Source of the DNA: an uncultured Pseudobdellovibrionaceae bacterium
GTDB lineage: Bacteria > Bdellovibrionota > Bdellovibrionia > Bdellovibrionales > JAMPXM01
Direction of reading: 5' to 3'
DNA: 11,691 bases
Assembly (NCBI GenBank): GCA_934277865.1
Contig: CAKQVW010000054.1
Location: 1-11,691 of the forward strand
Under the pieces are notes generated by a model. That model ran no database searches and was not told the origin of the DNA. It saw nothing but the letters and a program-made list of their open reading frames with translations. The position numbers and the translations under genes are program-made. Positions 1 through 5,888 of the stretch are shown one piece after another (position 1 is the first letter of the stretch; every line of letters starts with the position of its first letter).

Positions 1-60
1 GCCGGGAAGTTCGACTTCAAGCCGCCGAAAAATGCCGACATCATGACGGTTCCGCAATAG
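1..60 (+). CDS. lolA: C-terminal end of probable LolA outer-membrane lipoprotein carrier (partial)
   Basis: Only the last 19 codons and a TAG stop are in the window; the 5' part lies upstream. The visible peptide ends FDFKPPKNADIMTVPQ. LolA proteins characteristically finish with an F-x-F-x-P-P-x-G/N-x-D-V/I strand, and this tail fits that pattern. LolA is the periplasmic chaperone that carries lipoproteins from the LolCDE complex to the outer membrane. The gene is followed 38 nt later by yajQ on the same strand. The call rests on a very short match and could be wrong; a different secreted protein with a similar tail is possible. Confidence 0.45.
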   Translation, partial: AGKFDFKPPKNADIMTVPQ

Positions 61-70
61 CGGAAGACCA

Positions 71-97
71 CACGATCTCGGCGGAACGGAGATCGTG
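71..97 (+). promoter_or_regulatory. Hairpin overlapping the yajQ ribosome binding site
   Basis: CACGATCTC at 71-79 is perfectly complementary to GAGATCGTG at 89-97, giving a 9-bp stem with a 9-nt loop. The probable yajQ Shine-Dalgarno GGAG (88-91) lies at the loop-stem border, and the stem ends one base before the ATG. No T-run follows, so it is not a standard intrinsic terminator. In RNA the stem would partly mask the ribosome binding site, which could tune yajQ translation or protect the end of the upstream mRNA. The structure is seen directly; the role is inferred. Confidence 0.5.
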
Positions 98-98
98 C

Positions 99-584
99 AT
101 GCCATCATTCGATATCGTTTCTGAAGTTAACGTTCAGGAAGTCGACAACGCCGTGAACACCGCGACCAAAGAAGTCGCGCACCGTTACGATTTGCGCGAC
201 GGCAAATGCGAAATCATCTGGGACAAAAAGACGATTGTTCTAAAAGCCAACGACGAGATGAAGATCAACGCGGTTCGAGACATCCTGCAGAGCAAGTTGC
301 ACAAACGGGGCGTTGAAATCTCGAGTGTGAAATTTGAGAAACCTGAACCCATTGGCGGCATGATGCTGAAACAGTCAGGCACCATCGTTCAGGGTATTGA
401 AAAGGAAAAAGCCAAAGAGATCGTGAAATCCATCAAAGATTCGAAACTCAAAGTTCAGGCGCAAATCATGGACGAAATGGTCCGCGTCACATCCAAGAGT
501 ATCGATGAGTTGCAGTCGACGATCACGTACGTGCGTGGTCAGCGCTTTGGTCTGCCTCTCCAATTTATCAATATGCGCAGCTAA
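99..584 (+). CDS. yajQ: YajQ-family nucleotide-binding protein
   Basis: The 161-aa product matches the YajQ/UPF0234 family in length and along its whole sequence: N-terminal MPSFDIVSEV, the HRYDLRDGK segment near residues 28-36, the central GGMMLKQSG region, and the C-terminal FGLPLQFINMR. The family has two ferredoxin-like (RNA-recognition-type) domains. Members bind nucleotides or RNA, and a Xanthomonas homologue is a c-di-GMP effector, so a cytoplasmic regulatory or RNA-binding role is likely; the ligand here is unknown. The ATG start is supported by GGAG seven bases upstream and by the conserved MPSFDI beginning. It sits between a probable lolA and rimO, 11 nt before the latter, in an apparent operon. 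Confidence 0.93.
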   Translation: MPSFDIVSEVNVQEVDNAVNTATKEVAHRYDLRDGKCEIIWDKKTIVLKANDEMKINAVRDILQSKLHKRGVEISSVKFEKPEPIGGMMLKQSGTIVQGIEKEKAKEIVKSIKDSKLKVQAQIMDEMVRVTSKSIDELQSTITYVRGQRFGLPLQFINMRS

Positions 585-595
585 AGGTGATTTGA

Positions 596-1981
596 ATGTC
601 GACTCCACAAGACCCAGCTAACTCTCCGTCAGGTACAGGCAAGAAGGTCCACTTCGTCTCTTTGGGATGTCCAAAGAACTTGGTTGATAGCGAGATCATG
701 CTTGGTCACATGATGAAAGACGGCTATGCCGTAACGGATTCGCCGGAAGACGCCGAGACGATCGTCGTCAACACCTGCGGTTTCATCGAAGACGCCAAAC
801 AAGAGTCGATCCAAAAGATCCTCGAGATGGCGGGATACAAGTCGGCAGGGGCTGCGAAGAATCTTGTGGTCGCAGGTTGCCTCACGCAGCGGTACAAAGA
901 TGAGCTGGTTGAGGGGCTTCCCGAAGCTGACCTCTTTGTCGGTTCGGGTGAATTTCAAAACATCACCAAAATTCTAAAGGCCCGCGAGCTGGGCTCGACC
1001 GAGAAACGTTACTTCAATCTTCCGACCTACTTACAAGAAGAGGACACGCCTCGCGTGAACTCGGGGCCGTCATATCGCGCTTACTTAAAGATCTCGGAAG
1101 GCTGCTTGAAGCGCTGTTCGTTCTGCGCGATTCCTAAAATTCGCGGCAACCTGCAGTCGCGTAAGCTCACGGCCGTATTAAACGAAGCCAAGCTTTTGGT
1201 GGCCGGCGGTGTGCGCGAGATCAACATCATCTCGCACGACTTCACAGACTATGGCTGGGATCTTCGTCGCAAAGACGAACACGCAACCGAGCGCCCAGAA
1301 GAGCTTTTGCGTGGTCTTTCGCAGATCAAGGGCCTCGATTGGGTTCGTCTGTTGTATCTCTATCCGGACGGAATCACGGATGAGATGATCGAAGTCATCA
1401 AAACAAGCCCAAACATCGTGAAGTACTTCGATATGCCGCTTCAGCATATCTCCAACACGATGTTAAAGGCGATGAATCGCAAGATGACTCGCGAAGAGAT
1501 CGAAGAGCGTCTGGCGAAAATTCGCTCGGAGATTCCGGATGCTGTGATTCGCACGCAGTTTATCGTGGGGTACCCAGGCGAGACGGAAGAAGACTTCCAG
1601 CAGCTTCTGGAGTTCATCGAAGAGCAGCGTTTTGACCGCGTCGGTTGCTTCCAGTATTCGCCCGAGGACAACACGCCGGGTGGAAAGATGGATAGACAGA
1701 TCGATGCCGAGACCAAGCAGCGTCGTCATGACGAACTGATGGCTTTGCAAATCGAGATCTCGCGCGACAAACATCGTGCGTTCATCGGTCGCACGGTTCC
1801 GGTGTTGGTTGAGGGCTTAAGCGAAGAGACCGAGTTGCTGTTGCAGGGTCGGATGTCGCAACAGGCTCCCGATATCGACGGTGTCGTCCTGATCAACGAC
1901 GGCACGGCAAAGCCTGGCGAGATTGTGAACGTCCGAATCACCGACGCCCACGACTACGACCTCGTCGGCGAAATCGTCTAG
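596..1981 (+). CDS. rimO: Ribosomal protein uS12 methylthiotransferase RimO
   Basis: This 461-aa radical-SAM enzyme adds a methylthio group to an aspartate of ribosomal protein S12. The N-terminal UPF0004 domain has the three cysteines for the auxiliary [4Fe-4S] cluster (C25 in VSLGCPKNLVDSE, C61 in VNTCGFI, C95 in VAGCLTQRY). The radical-SAM cluster motif CxxxCxxC is C170/C174/C177 in SEGCLKRCSFCAIPKIRG. A TRAM domain fills the last 65 or so residues. VSLGCPKNLVDSE and the ISHDFTDYG segment favour RimO over the related tRNA enzymes MiaB and MtaB. The ATG start has a strong AAAGGTGA site five bases upstream. The length is slightly above the usual 440 because of a short polar N-terminal tail. 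It follows yajQ and converges on hpt. Confidence 0.95.
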   Translation: MSTPQDPANSPSGTGKKVHFVSLGCPKNLVDSEIMLGHMMKDGYAVTDSPEDAETIVVNTCGFIEDAKQESIQKILEMAGYKSAGAAKNLVVAGCLTQRYKDELVEGLPEADLFVGSGEFQNITKILKARELGSTEKRYFNLPTYLQEEDTPRVNSGPSYRAYLKISEGCLKRCSFCAIPKIRGNLQSRKLTAVLNEAKLLVAGGVREINIISHDFTDYGWDLRRKDEHATERPEELLRGLSQIKGLDWVRLLYLYPDGITDEMIEVIKTSPNIVKYFDMPLQHISNTMLKAMNRKMTREEIEERLAKIRSEIPDAVIRTQFIVGYPGETEEDFQQLLEFIEEQRFDRVGCFQYSPEDNTPGGKMDRQIDAETKQRRHDELMALQIEISRDKHRAFIGRTVPVLVEGLSEETELLLQGRMSQQAPDIDGVVLINDGTAKPGEIVNVRITDAHDYDLVGEIV

Positions 1982-1987
1982 ATGTAG

Positions 1988-2044
1988 CGCCTTGTTTTTT
2001 GATTTGCGCGGCGTTAGACGCCCTGCAAATCAAAAAACAAGGCG
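1988..2044. repeat. 20-bp perfect inverted repeat between convergent rimO and hpt, candidate bidirectional terminator
   Basis: The arm CGCCTTGTTTTTTGATTTGC at 1988-2007 is the exact reverse complement of 2025-2044. Inside it a second stem, GGCGT (2010-2014) with ACGCC (2018-2022), closes on the triloop TAG, so the whole 57-nt segment folds into a nearly continuous 25-bp hairpin. It occupies nearly all of the 67-nt gap between the rimO and hpt stop codons, where a shared transcription terminator is expected. Its layout is unusual: read on either strand, the T-run comes before the loop and the A-run after it, opposite to a canonical A-stem-T bidirectional terminator. Termination could instead rely on the long RNA duplex. 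Confidence 0.7.
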
Positions 2045-2048
2045 GTAC

Positions 2049-2636
2049 CTATTGCTTGAAGTAGTAGATGGCGCCGTAGTTGCGGCCGACTTCTTCGGAA
2101 TCCATGCCATAGCCGACCATGTAGCGATCTTCGATGGTTTGGCCGACGTAGTCGGGCTTGATCGGGAGTTCGCGGCGGGCCGGTTTATCCAAGAGCGTGA
2201 GAATCTTCAGCGAGGCTGGCGATGAGGCCAGTAAGCGCTGCTTTAAGAACTGAAGCGTGCGGCCCGTGTCGATGATCTCTTCGACCACCACCACGTGTTT
2301 GCCGGCGATGTTGACCGAGATGTCTTTCAACATGCGAATCGCGCCACCTTTTTCGACGGCTCCAAGATGAACGAAGTCGACTTGCAGAGGGCGCTCGATT
2401 TTGCGGATGAGATCCGCAAGGAATATGCAGCTTCCTTTTAGGGGGCAGATGAAAATGAGATCTTTGCCTGCGTAATCGGTTTCAATTTGGCGAGCGAGCT
2501 TTGCGACCAGCTTCTGAATGTCGTCCGCTGTCAGGAAAGCGATCATTTCGTCCTTCATGTGCGAGCGGTTTTTTCCCGCTCCACCAGAAGAACCGTTGTT
2601 TGATCCACCACCGTTAGATTTTGTCGACTTCGCCAT
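2049..2636 (-). CDS. hpt: Hypoxanthine/guanine phosphoribosyltransferase
   Basis: This purine-salvage enzyme transfers ribose 5-phosphate from PRPP to hypoxanthine or guanine. The 195-aa product shows the PRPP-binding motif VVVVEEIIDTGRTL (about 115-128), the PLKGS loop (65-69), LLDKPARR (148-155) and the C-terminal DRYMVGYGMDSEEVGRNY. Two things are odd. The first 25 or so residues are a Gly/Ser/Asn-rich tail not found in typical 175-185-aa enzymes. The mobile loop after VDF (residues 87-105) is about four residues shorter than in E. coli Hpt and lacks the catalytic Ser-Tyr pair. The ATG at 2636 is chosen because GGAG lies eight bases upstream; a TTG six bases earlier is less well placed, and an internal ATG at 2558 would remove the tail. 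It lies two bases after the TPR gene's stop codon, implying translational coupling. Confidence 0.9.
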   Translation of the reverse strand: MAKSTKSNGGGSNNGSSGGAGKNRSHMKDEMIAFLTADDIQKLVAKLARQIETDYAGKDLIFICPLKGSCIFLADLIRKIERPLQVDFVHLGAVEKGGAIRMLKDISVNIAGKHVVVVEEIIDTGRTLQFLKQRLLASSPASLKILTLLDKPARRELPIKPDYVGQTIEDRYMVGYGMDSEEVGRNYGAIYYFKQ

Positions 2637-2638
2637 GA

Positions 2639-3397
2639 TCAAAGCTCCGTGAAAGTTTCGTCCGAATCGCGCGCCATGCGCAGGTACTCTTTCGCCTGCG
2701 GATTTTCGGGATCACGCAGGAGGATAGTCTCCCACTGGTCGATCGCGTCGGCGACTCTTTTTGCTTGGTAAAGCATGAATCCAAACTTCAATCGAGCTTT
2801 GTGATTCATCGGTTGCTCTTGAACCAATTGACGAATCTCACGGAATGCCTGGCCAAGTTCGCCCTTGTTTGCCAGAGCGTCGATCACCTTCAGCCGTAGG
2901 TCCGTCTTCGTGGGAAGGATGGCCAGGGCCTGGCGGTACTGGTCGATCGCGTCGTCCCACCGCTTGTGCGAGAAGTACATGTCGGCGAGTTCGTGGTGTT
3001 TTGCGGCCAGGCGCTCTTTAAGCAGAGTGTCTTGGTCGAAATTCTTTCGGTTGAGTGCGGCTTGTGCGTCCTGGAAAACCTGACGGCCTTCTTCGTAGCG
3101 ACCGAGGTCGTTGAGAATGATGGAGAGTCCGACGCTGGCGTCCGTGAATGTCGGGTCGATCTCCAGGGCTTTGCGAAACGTCTTGATCGCCTTCGTGAAG
3201 CGCCCGCGGTCGTAAAGAATCACGGCAATCATGTGCCAGACTTCCGCCTGTTCGGCCGGTTTGCCGAGGCCGCTGACGGCCAGCTGATGCAAAATCGGCT
3301 CGGCCTGTGAGTACAGGTTCTCGCGGAAAAAGGAACGGGCTGTTTCAATGAGATCCGCGCGTGAACGCTCGTCGAGGGAGAGGGCTTTATCGTACAT
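2639..3397 (-). CDS. TPR-repeat protein downstream of bamD
   Basis: The 252-aa product is helical and soluble with no signal peptide or membrane segment. TPR-like units are visible at about residues 53-84 (DRGRFTKAIKTFRKALEIDP), 134-165 (HKRWDDAIDQYRQALAILP) and 200-233 (KRVADAIDQWETILLRDP), with further degenerate repeats between them. Such proteins are usually cytoplasmic scaffolds, and no specific partner can be named. I place the start at the ATG at 3397, which overlaps the end of bamD by 11 nt and begins MYDKALSLDERSR; an in-frame ATG at 3430 would deepen the overlap to 44 nt. The stop codon lies two bases before hpt. The tight bamD-TPR-hpt packing argues for co-expression rather than a shared biochemical role. 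Confidence 0.75.
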   Translation of the reverse strand: MYDKALSLDERSRADLIETARSFFRENLYSQAEPILHQLAVSGLGKPAEQAEVWHMIAVILYDRGRFTKAIKTFRKALEIDPTFTDASVGLSIILNDLGRYEEGRQVFQDAQAALNRKNFDQDTLLKERLAAKHHELADMYFSHKRWDDAIDQYRQALAILPTKTDLRLKVIDALANKGELGQAFREIRQLVQEQPMNHKARLKFGFMLYQAKRVADAIDQWETILLRDPENPQAKEYLRMARDSDETFTEL

Positions 3398-4157
3398 CCG
3401 ACAACTCGCTTTTTGCCTTTGCGGCTTCATTCGACTGGGGGAACTTCGAGATCAAAGTTTGAACGTAGCGTCCGACTTTGTCGCGATCACCAGTTTCTTT
3501 TGCCGAGCGGGCTGCGCCTAACAGGGCGACGGGTGCCATGCCGTCGATGTTTGCGTAAGTCTTCAATACGGTTTCATAGCGCCCAAGTGCGCTTCCGAAC
3601 TGTTTTTTCTTAAAGTAGAACTCCGCGATGTACATTTCTTTTTCGGCCAACATCTTAAGCGCCAGTGATTTTTTCTCGCCGGCCTCTTTTGCATATTGGG
3701 ACGTGGCGTACGCGGCCATGACTTCGTCGAAGTAGAGGATGGCCTTTTCCGCCAAGCTCAAGTCGCGATCGATGGTCGAAGGGAGCTGGTTGAAATAGGA
3801 AAGTCCGAGGCGGTACGTCACGTAGTCGATCTGCGGGTGCTTGGGGTGGAGATCTTTGAAAGTCTGATACGCATACTGCGCTTCGATGTAGGACTCGCGC
3901 GTGAACTGAACGTCCGCAATTTTGAGTTCGGCCATCAGTGCGAATCGGCTGTAGGGATGTTTGTTTTTTACTTCCGTGTACTTGATCACGGCCTCTTCGA
4001 AACGTTCGTCTTTTTCGTAGCGTTCGGCGAGTTTGTAAGCACCTTCTGCGGTCGACGTGTCGATCTGCTCGGTTGATGCACAGGCGGAGACCATCAAAGC
4101 GCAAAGCGCGATTGTCGCCAAGGTAGTTAAGTCTTTGAGTTTTCGGCAGATTTTCAT
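3387..4157 (-). CDS. bamD: Outer-membrane assembly lipoprotein BamD (ComL family)
   Basis: BamD is the essential TPR lipoprotein of the BAM complex that inserts beta-barrel proteins into the outer membrane. The 256-aa product starts with a lipoprotein signal peptide (hydrophobic stretch about 10-23, lipobox MVSAC with acylated C26). Family-typical TPR sequence follows: YKLAERYEKDERFEEAVIKY, KHPYSRFALMAELKIADVQF, YIEAQYAYQTFKDLHPKHP, DYVTYRLGLSYFNQ. Length (about 245-260) and domain order match BamD. The ATG at 4157 is preferred over an in-frame ATG at 4220 because it places the signal peptide at the N-terminus. No clear Shine-Dalgarno precedes it, but a promoter-like pair sits directly upstream, so the mRNA may have almost no leader. 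YfgL-like or other TPR lipoproteins are less likely alternatives. Confidence 0.88.
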   Translation of the reverse strand: MKICRKLKDLTTLATIALCALMVSACASTEQIDTSTAEGAYKLAERYEKDERFEEAVIKYTEVKNKHPYSRFALMAELKIADVQFTRESYIEAQYAYQTFKDLHPKHPQIDYVTYRLGLSYFNQLPSTIDRDLSLAEKAILYFDEVMAAYATSQYAKEAGEKKSLALKMLAEKEMYIAEFYFKKKQFGSALGRYETVLKTYANIDGMAPVALLGAARSAKETGDRDKVGRYVQTLISKFPQSNEAAKAKSELSDVR

Positions 4158-4164
4158 AACTGCG

Positions 4165-4193
4165 AGTCTTTGGCGAGAGCCGCATTTTGTCAA
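4165..4193 (-). promoter_or_regulatory. Candidate sigma70-type promoter for bamD
   Basis: On the minus strand a perfect TTGACA (4193-4188) is followed after 17 bp by AAGACT (4170-4165), a weak -10 matching three of six consensus positions. Only seven bases separate it from the bamD ATG, so transcription would begin at or next to the start codon. The -35 match and spacing are seen; activity is inferred. It would let bamD-TPR-hpt be transcribed independently of the permease gene upstream. Confidence 0.4.
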
Positions 4194-4212
4194 TTGTCTG
4201 GCGGGGCGTCGA

Positions 4213-4232
4213 AGGGCCAAACGCTTGGCCCT
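4213..4232 (-). repeat. Hairpin at the stop codon of the AI-2E permease gene
   Basis: AGGGCCAA (4213-4220) and TTGGCCCT (4225-4232) are perfectly complementary, giving an 8-bp GC-rich stem with a 4-nt loop. It overlaps the last bases of the permease gene, including two bases of its TAG stop. On the minus strand it is followed by TCGACGCC rather than a T-run, so it is not a classic intrinsic terminator. It may attenuate read-through or stabilise the 3' end of the upstream mRNA. Confidence 0.4.
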
Positions 4233-5304
4233 AATCCCGGAAATTGGTCAGGTGCGAATAAACCGCGTTGAAGGTGAGTTTGGCGGCGCTTGCCACCGGA
4301 ACGGAGATCATCATTCCGAGAATGCCGCCGATTTCAGCGCCGGCAATGATCATCACGACGACGGTCACGGGATGCATGTCCACAATCTTTGCGACCACAA
4401 GTGGGATCACGAAGACGACGTCAATCAGTTGGGCGATGAGATAAATCGCACTCACCAAAAACAGCGTCACCCCTTGTGTGCTGCCGGCCGAGGCCTCTGC
4501 AGAAACCAGGGCAATGAGAACCGCAGGAACAGCCCCGATGATGGGACCGACGTAAGGGATCAGGTTCATGGCCGCGGCGAAAAGCGCAAGGACGGTTGCG
4601 AATGGGAAACTCAAAATTTGCAGTCCGATCCAGACGACGGCTCCGACAATCGCGGCTTCAAGAAAACGCGCGCGAATGAAGCCGCCCAGCTGATCGTTGA
4701 TTTGATGTCTAAGATTCAGCGTTACTTCGAACAACTGGTTGGGCACATAACTGAGCAGCGAACGTGCGATGGTGTTTCCATCTTGAAGCATAAAAAAAGC
4801 GAAAAACGGTGCCAGTAGCAAGATCGTAAAGGACTGCGACACGATGGAAGGTAGCGCGACCGATACATCCGCGGTTTTTTCTACCATCCAGTTGCTTATT
4901 TCGTTTGAGAGATTCAGCTGTCCCATTCGGAAGTAGACACTGTACTTCTGCTCAAACGCGGTGATGCGTGTTGAAAGATCCTGTTGGTATTGGGGTAAAC
5001 GTTCGATCAGACTTTGGAGCTGTTCGATCACCAATGGAAGTACCAGCGTCAAGCTGATTCCAACAAGCACACCTCCGACCGCAAATGGGATGAAGGTGGA
5101 CCACGTGCGCCGCACGCCCTTTCTTTCGAGGAAGTCCACAATCGGCGCAAACAGGTAGGCGATGACAAACGCCAGGACAGTGGAAGCCAGCAGGCCCTTA
5201 ATGAACAGCACGAGCGAAATTGAAAAGACCAAGATCGAGACGAAGCTAAACAGCCGCCAGCGCCGTTCGCGACGAATGATGAAGGCTGACCGCGGGTCGA
5301 TCAT
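4231..5304 (-). CDS. AI-2E family (PerM/TqsA-like) membrane transport protein
   Basis: The 357-aa inner-membrane protein has the AI-2E exporter family (PF01594) layout. Hydrophobic segments lie at about 18-57 (two), 70-93, 152-174, 212-245 and 255-345 (several), with a long polar loop at about 94-150 holding amphipathic helices. The diagnostic motif NLIPYVGPIIGAVPA is at 247-261, and the later D-x(5)-P-L-V-V segment and GGILGMMISVPVAS (326-339) also fit. Family members have been linked to autoinducer-2 export, Na+/Li+-H+ antiport or unknown substrates, so the substrate cannot be named. The ATG overlaps the stop of the cyclic-nucleotide-binding gene as ATGA, with AAGGAAG upstream as ribosome binding site, so the two should be made together. 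Confidence 0.9.
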   Translation of the reverse strand: MIDPRSAFIIRRERRWRLFSFVSILVFSISLVLFIKGLLASTVLAFVIAYLFAPIVDFLERKGVRRTWSTFIPFAVGGVLVGISLTLVLPLVIEQLQSLIERLPQYQQDLSTRITAFEQKYSVYFRMGQLNLSNEISNWMVEKTADVSVALPSIVSQSFTILLLAPFFAFFMLQDGNTIARSLLSYVPNQLFEVTLNLRHQINDQLGGFIRARFLEAAIVGAVVWIGLQILSFPFATVLALFAAAMNLIPYVGPIIGAVPAVLIALVSAEASAGSTQGVTLFLVSAIYLIAQLIDVVFVIPLVVAKIVDMHPVTVVVMIIAGAEIGGILGMMISVPVASAAKLTFNAVYSHLTNFRD

Positions 5305-5888
5305 GGGGCTTCCTTGGGAGGATAGGGAGGCAAGCCCGAGTTGTCTGACTGCTCTGGTGGAGTGCGAAGGTCCTTAAGAACTCGGCGAAGCTCGGAGACT
5401 TTTTCTGTGGTTTCCTTTAGGCGTCGACCAAGGATTTCCGCCAATCGCAGAGTGATCTTGGTTCCCATGGCTGGGCGTCGCGCCAGGATCTCGTTGAGAT
5501 CGGGTTTGAAGAATCCAATCAGCATGGTTTCTTCGCGGGCAACAGCAGTTGCAGTTCGTCGGCCGTTTTCTTCGACAAGCGAAAGTTCCCCAAAAAAGTC
5601 GCCGGCCAGAAGTTGTGTGATGTAGATCTCGCGCGAACTTTCGCTCTTTGCGTCGGGGTCGATGACGTAAATTTCGACTCGCCCTTTCGTGATCAAGTAC
5701 ATGCCAACGCCCACTTCTCCCTGGCGGAAGATGGATTCGCCGGCGTGGTAGTGACGAATGTGCACACAGCGTTCGAGGAATCGAACTTCGGAATCCGTCA
5801 GATCGCGAAACAGATAGGACTCGCGAAGTATCGTGAAGGTCGACTGATCAGAATTGCGGCGGAAAATATTGTCCCAGATGAAGTTCAT
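5301..5888 (-). CDS. Single-domain cyclic-nucleotide-binding protein (Crp/PKA-type fold)
   Basis: The 195-aa protein carries one cNMP-binding domain at about residues 22-140. The roll is visible in GESIFRQGEVGVGMYLITKGRVEIY (50-74). The phosphate-binding cassette FGELSLVEENGRRTATAVA (99-117) keeps the glutamate E101 and arginine R111 that hold the ribose and phosphate in cAMP/cGMP binders, so ligand binding is plausible. There is no C-terminal helix-turn-helix, so it is not a Crp-type transcription factor. A charged helix (about 140-176) and a Pro-rich tail follow. The ATG at 5888 has an ideal AAGGTGA site and overlaps the upstream gene's stop as ATGA. Its own stop overlaps the permease start. 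It probably senses a nucleotide and acts on a neighbouring membrane protein. Confidence 0.85.
   Translation of the reverse strand: MNFIWDNIFRRNSDQSTFTILRESYLFRDLTDSEVRFLERCVHIRHYHAGESIFRQGEVGVGMYLITKGRVEIYVIDPDAKSESSREIYITQLLAGDFFGELSLVEENGRRTATAVAREETMLIGFFKPDLNEILARRPAMGTKITLRLAEILGRRLKETTEKVSELRRVLKDLRTPPEQSDNSGLPPYPPKEAP

Noticed and set aside
2013..2019. GTTAGAC matching the integron attC core consensus GTTRRRY
   Set aside because: It lies in the loop and inner stem of a perfectly symmetric hairpin, no RYYYAAC partner or cassette layout surrounds it, and no integrase is present. A seven-base degenerate match is expected by chance.
1992..2225. 77-codon open frame on the plus strand starting inside the long inverted repeat
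   Set aside because: It is antisense to the 3' half of hpt and begins within the hairpin arm, so it is explained by the repeat and the opposing gene.
4057..4818. 253-codon open frame on the plus strand
   Set aside because: It is antisense to bamD and the AI-2E permease, and its His/Asp/Arg-rich product looks like the complement of membrane-protein codons rather than a real protein.
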